The notes under the pieces were generated by a model. The model did not search any database. It was not told the DNA's origin and worked only from the letters and a program-made list of their open reading frames with translations. The position numbers and the translations under genes are program-made. 64,000 bases of DNA from Bacillota bacterium. Lineage in GTDB: Bacteria > Bacillota > Clostridia > Christensenellales > Christensenellaceae. Below are positions 29,471 through 36,640 of the stretch, piece after piece (the first letter of the stretch is position 1; each line of letters begins with the position of its first letter). Where the stretch lies: positions 186,001 through 250,000 of the forward strand of contig JAEYKI010000001.1 of NCBI GenBank assembly GCA_023408315.1, written 5' to 3'.

Positions 29471-30399
29471 TGTATAAACCTCAAATCAAACAGCGCTTCC
29501 ACATCAGGAATTTTAGGGATCATTTGAAGTTCATACATCTCCTCGGCCAATTTTTTAGTCCTGCTTATAAATGCATCATCAATCTCATAGAAAAGCTCCA
29601 TATTATCGGCGGATTTCTGCAAAACGCTCATTTCCGTTCCAAACCCAGCCGCGCTTTCAAACCATTTGTCCTTGTTTTCCGTTAAATACTCCGTGGACTT
29701 TATGTGCATATCCACTAATTTCCGTATCCTTTCAGGGTTCTTTTGGGCCTGCTCTTTTGTGGTGATCATCGCGGCATTAATCGTGCCAATACTCTCATCA
29801 AAATAGGGATAGCTTAAAATCTTTCCGTAGCCCTCAAGCTCCGCGATGGAAGGATACGGCTCGCCGCTTAAAAAAGCGTCTATATCTCCCTTTGCCAAGG
29901 CCTGTCCCATATCAAAAAAATCAATGCGCACTAATTCCACGTCCTTTTCAGGATCTATGTTGTTTTGCCTTAAAACATTCAGCAAAAGAATATGATGCAT
30001 CGTGCCGGGAACATACGCAATTTTTTTGCCGCGCAAATCGCTTTCGCTTTCAATTCCAGAATCGCGTCCAACCACCAGCGCCGAACATTTGTTGCACATA
30101 CCCGCCACTATAACAATGGGTTCATCTGCCGCCGCCGCGGCAATAGCCGTTACCATAGTAGTCCCGCACATATCAAGGCTGCCCGCAAGCAGCGCGGTTT
30201 TTTGGTCGCCGGGATTGGTAAAAGGAAGAACCTCCACGCCGGCATTTCCGGCAAACTGCTGGTAAAAGAAAGGCTGAATCGTCTGCGCCGTTTTCCATGT
30301 GCCCACCTTAAAACTCTCCTGAACAAAAGTGGATGGCTGCCCGCACGCGGATAGAAAAAAAACAACTGCAGCCAAAAACAGCGTGCAAATTTTCTTCAT
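29467..30399 (-). CDS. ABC solute-binding lipoprotein, SsuA/THI5 type
   Basis: This 310-residue lipoprotein has a signal peptide and lipobox LSAC at about residue 19. The NMT1/SsuA-type binding fold follows (FKVGTWKTAQTIQPFFYQQF, ALLAGSLDMCGTTMVTAI, IDAFLSGEPYPSIAELEGYG). The start overlaps the radical SAM stop by one base. The family binds sulfonates, nitrate, pyrimidines or small amides. In this setting a methylamine-related compound is possible but unproven. Confidence 0.9.
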   Translation of the reverse strand: MKKICTLFLAAVVFFLSACGQPSTFVQESFKVGTWKTAQTIQPFFYQQFAGNAGVEVLPFTNPGDQKTALLAGSLDMCGTTMVTAIAAAAADEPIVIVAGMCNKCSALVVGRDSGIESESDLRGKKIAYVPGTMHHILLLNVLRQNNIDPEKDVELVRIDFFDMGQALAKGDIDAFLSGEPYPSIAELEGYGKILSYPYFDESIGTINAAMITTKEQAQKNPERIRKLVDMHIKSTEYLTENKDKWFESAAGFGTEMSVLQKSADNMELFYEIDDAFISRTKKLAEEMYELQMIPKIPDVEALFDLRFIQ

Positions 30400-31379
30400 T
30401 ATACTTCTCCCTGTATATAATTCTGATTTTCAAACCATTCTTTTGCGTTTTTGCAGGTAAAGCCTTTCCAGGGCGTTTCCCACCGCCCGCCGTCCCTTGG
30501 AATGGCGCCGCTTTCAATCACCGTTACGTTGGCTCCAAACGCAAAGGCTTTTTCACTTGCCGGGTGAACGCATATATCCTCCACAATGTCCGCGCAGGCC
30601 AACCGCGTCACGGCAATGATATGCGCCATACGGTCGTCCGAAATCTGCGGCGTATCTCCCAGAGGCGTGCCGGTTACGGGAATGCGGGCCATGGCTCCCG
30701 AAACTTTTGTTTTGCATTCCAAAACGGTGCAGATTATATCCGCTATTTCTTCGTTGGTATGCTCCGTGCCTATCGGTTCTGCCAAAAACACCAGATTCAT
30801 TGCGGAATCCCGCACCGCATGCAGTGTATTCAGCCGTATTTGGGGCTCGAAGCGGGTTTGCCTGCCCTCCCCCAAACGAAGGGAGTGGTATATAAAATCA
30901 CAACCGGCGCTTGACAGCTTGGCGGCAGCCGATGCGTCAATCTCTCCAATATTCAGGCCCAGCTCATACGCGCCGGGCACAAGCCTTTTTACCTTGCCAA
31001 TCAGAGCGCACAGCGCGTCAATGCTGTAAAATTCCGTTGTTCGCAATACCACCCAGCGGATGCCGTCCAGGGAGTAATCGCGCACACGGCATATCACCTC
31101 GTCCTCCGGGAGTTCGTATTCGTTTTTCACAAGCCCCCATTCTTTTCCCAGGGAACAAAAATCACAATTCATTTCGCAAGGCTTATAATCCAGCCCAATC
31201 GCGCCCCAAAGATAATAACGGTTGTTTGTAATTGCGGCAGCCACCTCACGCGCGGCACTGCCCAAATAGGCCGCATACTCTCCGGCAAGGCTCAGAAGCG
31301 ATATAATTTCTCCGCGGCTCAGCCTTTCACCCTTTAGCGCCTTTGTTTTTGCGCTGTCCACTAATTCTTTTCCTGACAA
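30399..31379 (-). CDS. Radical SAM protein, BioB/PylB-like branch, unknown substrate
   Basis: This is a radical SAM enzyme of about 326 residues. The cluster motif CEMNCDFCSL gives the C-x3-C-x2-C ligands at about residue 70. The rest of the barrel (LDGIRWVVLRTTEFYS, ELGLNIGEIDASAAAKL, MARIPVTGTPLGD) resembles the BioB/HydE/PylB group. It is not PylB, which is encoded separately at 35600-36640. The TTG at 31379 has AGGAGG about nine bases upstream; the longer frame to 31538 overlaps the PadR gene. The substrate is unknown. Placement between PadR and an importer, within the Pyl gene train, suggests a role with an imported small molecule. Confidence 0.8.
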   Translation of the reverse strand: MSGKELVDSAKTKALKGERLSRGEIISLLSLAGEYAAYLGSAAREVAAAITNNRYYLWGAIGLDYKPCEMNCDFCSLGKEWGLVKNEYELPEDEVICRVRDYSLDGIRWVVLRTTEFYSIDALCALIGKVKRLVPGAYELGLNIGEIDASAAAKLSSAGCDFIYHSLRLGEGRQTRFEPQIRLNTLHAVRDSAMNLVFLAEPIGTEHTNEEIADIICTVLECKTKVSGAMARIPVTGTPLGDTPQISDDRMAHIIAVTRLACADIVEDICVHPASEKAFAFGANVTVIESGAIPRDGGRWETPWKGFTCKNAKEWFENQNYIQGEV

Positions 31380-31744
31380 AACGGCCACCCTCCTGTGCTT
31401 TCGTTTACAGCGCCAATTAATTTGCTGATGCTGTCCCTGTAACGGCGCAGTGTCTCGCCCCAATTTTCCAGGCAACGCTTTCCCTTTTCGGTTATCTGAT
31501 AGACTCGTTTGGCATACGCCACGTCTTCGGTATTCCATTCGGACGCAAGCAGGCCCGATTCTTCCATTTTTTTAAGCATGCGGTACAACCCCGTGGGGTC
31601 TATGCCATTAAAATCAAAAAAATCACATTCAGCCAGTTTTTTGCAGATGGAAAAACCGTGGAGCGGCTCGCGGCTTAACAATACCAGAACAGCCGGCTGC
31701 GTAAACCGTTCCAAAAACGAACCTTTACAAGCGCACTTCTCCAA
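31361..31744 (-). CDS. PadR-family transcriptional regulator
   Basis: This is a regulator of about 127 residues with a PadR winged helix (PAVLVLLSREPLHGFSICKKL, GLYRMLKKMEESGLLAS, RVYQITEKGKRCLENW) and a short C-terminal helix. The TTG at 31744 (MEKCACKG) is preferred because AGAGGAGG precedes it and PadR proteins begin close to the winged helix. A TTG at 31828, overlapping the amidotransferase stop, is the alternative. A TATAAT-like element lies in the 80 bases upstream. It ends at TAG and overlaps the radical SAM start. It probably controls the rSAM-importer genes. Confidence 0.82.
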   Translation of the reverse strand: MEKCACKGSFLERFTQPAVLVLLSREPLHGFSICKKLAECDFFDFNGIDPTGLYRMLKKMEESGLLASEWNTEDVAYAKRVYQITEKGKRCLENWGETLRRYRDSISKLIGAVNESTGGWPFCQEKN

Positions 31745-31824
31745 CGCCAAGACCTCCTCTGCTATTAGATATACTCTATTATATAGGCATGAATCTGGTT
31801 TAACAGAAACACTTAAAGGTTTTT

Positions 31825-32541
31825 TCAAGTGACAGTGGAATCCACAAAAGCTTTAAAAAGAATCTTTGCGTATGCATCATCTGGCATCATTTCGGGATGC
31901 CATTGCACGGCCACGGCAAATTTATAACCGGGTATGCACACCGCTTCAATCAGCCTGTCTTTGGAATAAGCCATGGGCCGCAAGCTCTGTGCCAGCGTTT
32001 TTATGCCCTGGTGGTGGTAACTGTTTACCCTAATTTCATTCCTGCCAAAAATTCCATGAAGAATTGTGTTTTTGCATATTTCAACGGTATGGCTTGCCAT
32101 CCCCTGCGACGGAGGGCTGTAGTGGGCAACCTTTTTTGCCGCGTCAAACTGCACGCTCAAATCCTGATACAGGCTTCCGCCCATAAGGGCATTAAACAAT
32201 TGCAGGCCCCGGCATATGCCAAAAACCGGTTTTCCCGGGATAAGCAGCGTATGGCGAAACAGCAGCTCTTCCATAGTATCCCGCGCCGGGCACGGTTCCC
32301 CGCACAGCCCCAGCTTTTCTTCGCCGTAAACAGCGGGGGAAACGTCATGCCCGCCCGTAAATAAAAATCCGTCGTATTCAACAGCTATCCGGCGGATTAT
32401 TTCTCTATCGCCTGTCAAAGGCAATATGGCCGGTATGCCGCCCGCGTGCTCAATCTGCTCCATATATCCGGGCAGCATCCATATGCTGTCCATTTTCACG
32501 TCCCACAGGGGCGTTATGCCAATGATAGGCTTCTTTGTCAT
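31825..32541 (-). CDS. Class I glutamine amidotransferase, peptidase C26 / PuuD-like
   Basis: This 238-residue hydrolase has the nucleophile elbow FGICRGLQLFNALMGG (Cys), preceded by GFLFTGGHDVSPAVYGE, and the catalytic His and Glu in VQWHPEM. The family cleaves gamma-glutamyl amides such as gamma-glutamyl-GABA. In this setting gamma-glutamylmethylamide, which would release methylamine, is an attractive candidate substrate, but that is only an inference from position. It begins 22 bases after pylSc and is in the same direction, so it probably belongs to the Pyl operon. Confidence 0.87.
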   Translation of the reverse strand: MTKKPIIGITPLWDVKMDSIWMLPGYMEQIEHAGGIPAILPLTGDREIIRRIAVEYDGFLFTGGHDVSPAVYGEEKLGLCGEPCPARDTMEELLFRHTLLIPGKPVFGICRGLQLFNALMGGSLYQDLSVQFDAAKKVAHYSPPSQGMASHTVEICKNTILHGIFGRNEIRVNSYHHQGIKTLAQSLRPMAYSKDRLIEAVCIPGYKFAVAVQWHPEMMPDDAYAKILFKAFVDSTVT

Positions 32542-32562
32542 TTTGCGGATCCTTTTTTCAGA

Positions 32563-33405
32563 TTATTTTATGTCCAGGGCCGCCCCGTCCGCAAAGGAAA
32601 AACTCCTTCCAAAACGGTGGACGCCCTCCGATCTCTCCCTGCTTGCCAGGAGCCGTTCCAGCCCAAAGCCTATTCCAACCCAGGAACAGGATATTTTCCA
32701 CGCCCAGTCAAGCCGGTGCGGCCCCATAGAAGACGATGCAAGCTCCATTCCCGAAGCGTCCACCACATCTGCGCCGCTGCCGTACACTGCGGACGTTTCC
32801 TGCTCAAGCCGAAAATCCGTAATTCCCGCGGCATCCATCACCATCGCCGCAAGAGAATGGATGCGCTCGTCCCGGCTGTCCTCGGGCGTGCCCCATTCCA
32901 CCAGATTCAGCATGGTAAATTCTTTCAGGTGAATCCGCCCCTCCGATTCCTTGCGGAAGCAGGAGCCTATCTCAAATATCCGAAGGGGCAGCGGCGAGAT
33001 GTTCAGCAGCTTCTGCGATACCGCGTACAGCCCTGGCGCCAGCATGGGGCGCAAACAGGATTTTTGATCCAGCCAAAATACCTGCGATGAGAGCGGGTGC
33101 TCCGCATCTATAGACATGCGCTCCAAATACAATCTGGGTATGACGGCGGGCGTCAGCATCTCGCTGAATCCCGCTTGAAACAATTGTTCTTTAATGGCGC
33201 GGGTCATTTGCGCAATCCGCGGTTCCCGCGTTTTAAAAAGCAAATCCGCCAGTTCGTTTTTGTTTTTTGCGGCAGCCTCTTTTTCCAGTTTCTGAAACGC
33301 CCTGTCACGGTCCCCAGGCGCTTTAAAAACCCTCTCGGTAAAATGTTCGCGGCGCATGCCCAAAACCGCGAGCCGCTCCGTTTGAGATTCTGAAAATGGC
33401 AACAT
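32563..33405 (-). CDS. pylSc: Pyrrolysyl-tRNA synthetase catalytic domain PylSc
   Basis: This is the class II aminoacyl-tRNA synthetase core (280 residues) that charges tRNA-Pyl with pyrrolysine. Its motifs match bacterial PylSc: DHP/EHPLSSQVFWLDQK, the motif 2 region CLRPMLAPGLYAV and RIFEIGSCFRKESEGRIHLKEFTMLN (given by its parts), the active-site stretch YGSGADVVD, and motif 3 GIGFGLERLL. The ATG at 33405 overlaps the pylSn stop by one base and has GAGGAGG upstream. As in Desulfitobacterium-type bacteria, the N-terminal tRNA-binding domain is a separate protein, encoded just upstream. Confidence 0.96.
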   Translation of the reverse strand: MLPFSESQTERLAVLGMRREHFTERVFKAPGDRDRAFQKLEKEAAAKNKNELADLLFKTREPRIAQMTRAIKEQLFQAGFSEMLTPAVIPRLYLERMSIDAEHPLSSQVFWLDQKSCLRPMLAPGLYAVSQKLLNISPLPLRIFEIGSCFRKESEGRIHLKEFTMLNLVEWGTPEDSRDERIHSLAAMVMDAAGITDFRLEQETSAVYGSGADVVDASGMELASSSMGPHRLDWAWKISCSWVGIGFGLERLLASRERSEGVHRFGRSFSFADGAALDIK

Positions 33406-33710
33406 TATCTGCCTCCTCTGTCCGTAAACGCCGTGCCGGAATACTTCTCCATCTTCCAGGCGGGAACCCCGCATTTGGGGCATGCTCCCATGCACTGGTG
33501 ATTTCTGAGCCATCTGGCGCTGCGGCTGGTTCTGGAATTCCATACGGTGAACTTTTCCCCGCAATGCGTTTCCAGCTCAATCAGGCGTCCGTGGAGCGAA
33601 ACGCTTCTCAGTCCGTGCAATATTCCCGATCTGGCCGGCCACAGCTTAATTTTATTCACTAACGAAAAAAGGCTCTGGTTTTTTTGCACATATCTTTTAA
33701 TATCGGTCAT
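33405..33710 (-). CDS. pylSn: Pyrrolysyl-tRNA synthetase N-terminal domain protein PylSn
   Basis: This is the 101-residue stand-alone N-terminal domain of split PylRS, which grips the variable and T arms of tRNA-Pyl. It shows the expected basic stretch (LVNKIKLWPARSGILHG) and a zinc-type His/Cys set (LHG, HCG, and CMGACPKCG). The start overlaps pylD by 14 bases; the stop overlaps pylSc. The order pylB-C-D-Sn-Sc differs from the Desulfitobacterium order, where pylSc comes first. Confidence 0.93.
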   Translation of the reverse strand: MTDIKRYVQKNQSLFSLVNKIKLWPARSGILHGLRSVSLHGRLIELETHCGEKFTVWNSRTSRSARWLRNHQCMGACPKCGVPAWKMEKYSGTAFTDRGGR

Positions 33711-34512
33711 TTTTAACCCCCTGGTACTGCTTTGCGCAGTGATGCAGCATTACGGCTATGCCCAGTTCCAGCGGATTATGGAATACCCTTGCGATTTCTG
33801 CCGCCTTATGCGTCACGCCCAGCGGAATGCCCGGCGCGGATATATGGGTGCGCGCGGTCACATCCGCGGCGGTAATAATGCCTCCCGCATTTGCCGCGCA
33901 TAAAATATGGCAATGTTGTTTGTAGCCGCCGGGGGCATGCAGCACCCGAATGCCCGGTGCTTTTTTTAACGCCTCTTCTGTTTTTTCAAAAACAGGGTCG
34001 TACATAAAAACCGTCCATCCCTTTTGGTCAAGATACTTTGCTGCGGCCTGCCCCACAGGGCCCGCGCCCAAAACAATCACATCCTGCGGGGAACCGCTCA
34101 TTAAATCCAGCGCCGCGGCAAATCCAATGCCCGTGGCGTACCCGTTGTCAGAGCGTATCCGCCCCCTTGTGCCAAAAGCCGCGCACACATCGTCATCCGC
34201 CATAAAAATCAGGTCCGCGTCCCGGCCGTATGCCTGCCAAATACCCGCCACGTCCGTCTTGTCAGTTACATATGCTTCCGCGCCGCAGTATGCCAAAATA
34301 GCGCAAACGGTTTCGGAAAAATTGCCAATTATCCCCTGTCCGCTGGTTACCGGCACAACGGCGCATTTAAACGCGGGAATCCTTCCCTTAAAATCCACCG
34401 CATACGCGGCAATCTCCCTGATTCCTGCGCCCATAAGCGCGCGGTATTTGCCGTCGTTCTCCCGCAGGGCTTTTGCCGTATTTTCAATATCCTTTTCGGT
34501 CAGTCTGGACAT
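33697..34512 (-). CDS. pylD: Pyrrolysine biosynthesis protein PylD
   Basis: This is the NAD-dependent dehydrogenase (271 residues) that oxidises 3-methylornithyl-lysine, leading to ring closure to pyrrolysine. It has a PylD N-terminal domain (VVPVTSGQGIIGNFSETV) and a Rossmann motif (VIVLGAGPVGQAAAKYL, given as VLGAGPVGQAAAKYL). It overlaps pylC by 13 bases and pylSn by 14. Confidence 0.95.
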   Translation of the reverse strand: MSRLTEKDIENTAKALRENDGKYRALMGAGIREIAAYAVDFKGRIPAFKCAVVPVTSGQGIIGNFSETVCAILAYCGAEAYVTDKTDVAGIWQAYGRDADLIFMADDDVCAAFGTRGRIRSDNGYATGIGFAAALDLMSGSPQDVIVLGAGPVGQAAAKYLDQKGWTVFMYDPVFEKTEEALKKAPGIRVLHAPGGYKQHCHILCAANAGGIITAADVTARTHISAPGIPLGVTHKAAEIARVFHNPLELGIAVMLHHCAKQYQGVKNDRY

Positions 34513-35612
34513 CCCGCCACCTCGCTTTTAATATTCCGGATGCACGCGCCCCACTTTTCTGCCGCTTCATCCAATGTGCCGGCGGTTATAATAAGAATGG
34601 CCGCCCAGCCCGAAGCGCCCGGACAAAAATCGGTCACCGCTTCGTCCGCCCCAAAAAAACCGTGTTGCAGCCAAAGCCTGCCGCATCCGGCTATCACATG
34701 CTCGCCCACAATACGCACCTCTCCCTTTTCAACTAAAATCTGCCGGTACAGGCAGGCCTTATCCCTGGTTTTTTCATGCAAGACACTGCGCTGCGCGAGC
34801 ATTTCCACCATATTGATACCCGTTGCGTGATAAACGCTTATGGGCGTCTGGCTGGGAAAGCGCGCGTCAATTTCCAAAAGCTTTAACTTTCCGTTGTGCT
34901 CCAGCGCCTCAATGTCGAATATTCCGTTTATTTTCAGGCTGTCCGCCAGCGCTTTTCCTGTTTGCCAAAACTGCTCCGCTAAACCGCTTGATAGCGCGGC
35001 GGGGGCGTTGATGCCAATGCAGTCGTAATCGTCCCCGCATACCACTTCGGTAATCGGCAGGCAAACGGACGCATTTCCGTTTCCAATCACTTCCATTGAA
35101 AAGCCGGGGCCGCTTACATACTCCTGTATCACGGGAACGTATTCATAGTTTTTCAGAATCTCCTTCAATTCTTCCGGAGTTTCAACTCTGCGCACTCCCA
35201 GGCTTCCGCTCATGCCATCAGGCTTTACGATTACCGGGAAGCCGCACGCGGGATACTCTTTGGGCACTGGCAAACCCAATTCTTTGAATAACGCGTTGGA
35301 GCGGGCTTTGGAAGAAGATATGCCGTAACACCTTTCGTCATATACCACGGGCGTGCCGGTCTCCTTACCGTACGCAAGCAGCCTGCCCAGTGCATGCGCA
35401 TCCTCCAGCGCGGGAAAAACAATATCCGCATCCAAAAACAACCCGCGCGCCGCGTCGGCATCCATCACGTCAACGCATATAAAAACGTCCGCAATGCCCG
35501 CCGCCGGGGCGTTTACGTCCTTGTCCGCAAGCGTTGTATGAAACCCCGCCTTTTTTGCCAGATACGCAATCTCTATCCCCTGCAACCGTCCGCCTATAAT
35601 CAACACATGCAT
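34500..35612 (-). CDS. pylC: Pyrrolysine biosynthesis ligase PylC
   Basis: This is an ATP-grasp ligase (about 370 residues) that joins 3-methylornithine to lysine. It has an N-terminal Rossmann-like segment (MHVLIIGGRLQGIEIAYLA), ATP-grasp signatures (PVIVKPDGMSGSLGV) and the catalytic metal site (FDIEALEHNGKLKLLEIDARFPSQTP, key residues E-I-D-A-R). The ATG at 35612 overlaps the pylB stop by 13 bases; the longer frame inside pylB was rejected. Confidence 0.95.
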   Translation of the reverse strand: MHVLIIGGRLQGIEIAYLAKKAGFHTTLADKDVNAPAAGIADVFICVDVMDADAARGLFLDADIVFPALEDAHALGRLLAYGKETGTPVVYDERCYGISSSKARSNALFKELGLPVPKEYPACGFPVIVKPDGMSGSLGVRRVETPEELKEILKNYEYVPVIQEYVSGPGFSMEVIGNGNASVCLPITEVVCGDDYDCIGINAPAALSSGLAEQFWQTGKALADSLKINGIFDIEALEHNGKLKLLEIDARFPSQTPISVYHATGINMVEMLAQRSVLHEKTRDKACLYRQILVEKGEVRIVGEHVIAGCGRLWLQHGFFGADEAVTDFCPGASGWAAILIITAGTLDEAAEKWGACIRNIKSEVAGCPD

Positions 35613-36640
35613 TTCTGTTCCCTCACCCAGTCCCGGTATTCCCCCGCCTCTGCCGCCGTGAGCCCGCATTGCCCCAGCGTTTCGGCAATCCCGCTCACCG
35701 TCCGCCTGCCAAAGTCAATGTCCAGGCTGCTGTTTGCCACCCCGTTAAAACCGGAGCCGGGCGGTATCAGCGACGTGACAACATTTGCCCCGGCCCCAAG
35801 CCTGTCCCCAAGCCCGCCAAGTCCCTCTACGTCCAGCGACGCGGGAATCAGCAGCTTTGGGTACAAAACCCGCATAACGGCTATGGCTAGGATTTCCGTG
35901 CCAAAATCAATCCCGGCCCCGCCGCCGGGCGGTATGTATGTCATAACCCGCACCTGTGAGGGCCGCACCCGTTCCATAGAAAGTATGGAGTGCGCCAGGG
36001 AGAAGGCGTCGTCTCCCGCGCCGGTCAGCAGGCCCTCCTCAACCAGCAGGCCTGTTTCACGGGCATGCAGCTTTGCGTCGTATCGCGCCTCAAAGCTTTG
36101 GCTTACTCTCATTTTCAAAAACAACTCACGCGAATACGTTTCCTGGTAAAGCGCGTACCAAAGAGCGCCCGTCTTCTTAAATTCGTCAATCAGAGCGTGC
36201 GGCACAACGCCGGGCGAGACCATTACGTAAAGTCCCGTCGCCTCTTTCACGCGCCGTATGATATCAAGCAATTTACCGGGGTTTCTGTAATAATACGGGT
36301 CTTCGCCCATTGTCAAATCAATCAGGTGAACGCCGGATTCTTTCAGCTCCACGGCCGCATGAACAATATCCTCCATGCTTTTGCGATATCTGTGTTCACC
36401 GCCGGAAACCCGGTAATTGCAAAATGCGCAGTCATTCTTGCAGTAGGTTGAAAAATAAACAAACCCGTAAAGAAATACCCGGTTTCCAAAATATTTTTCC
36501 CTAAGAGCCCTGGCCGTGCGAAACAGCGTTTCCCTTTCATCCGCTCCGTCCATTGATAAAAGATATGCAATTTCCCGCTCAGAAGGCTTTATTCCCGCCA
36601 GTGCCTTATTCAGAATATCTCCGCAATTCAATCTGTTCAT
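35600..36640 (-). CDS. pylB: Methylornithine synthase PylB (radical SAM)
   Basis: This is a 346-residue radical SAM mutase that turns lysine into 3-methylornithine, the first step of pyrrolysine synthesis. The cluster motif is CKNDCAFCNYR. Family stretches such as LTMGEDPYYYR, RPSQVRVMTYIPPGGG and LDVEGLGGLGDRL are those of PylB. The ATG overlaps the activase stop (ATGA), so the two are translationally coupled. Confidence 0.96.
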   Translation of the reverse strand: MNRLNCGDILNKALAGIKPSEREIAYLLSMDGADERETLFRTARALREKYFGNRVFLYGFVYFSTYCKNDCAFCNYRVSGGEHRYRKSMEDIVHAAVELKESGVHLIDLTMGEDPYYYRNPGKLLDIIRRVKEATGLYVMVSPGVVPHALIDEFKKTGALWYALYQETYSRELFLKMRVSQSFEARYDAKLHARETGLLVEEGLLTGAGDDAFSLAHSILSMERVRPSQVRVMTYIPPGGGAGIDFGTEILAIAVMRVLYPKLLIPASLDVEGLGGLGDRLGAGANVVTSLIPPGSGFNGVANSSLDIDFGRRTVSGIAETLGQCGLTAAEAGEYRDWVREQKCMC

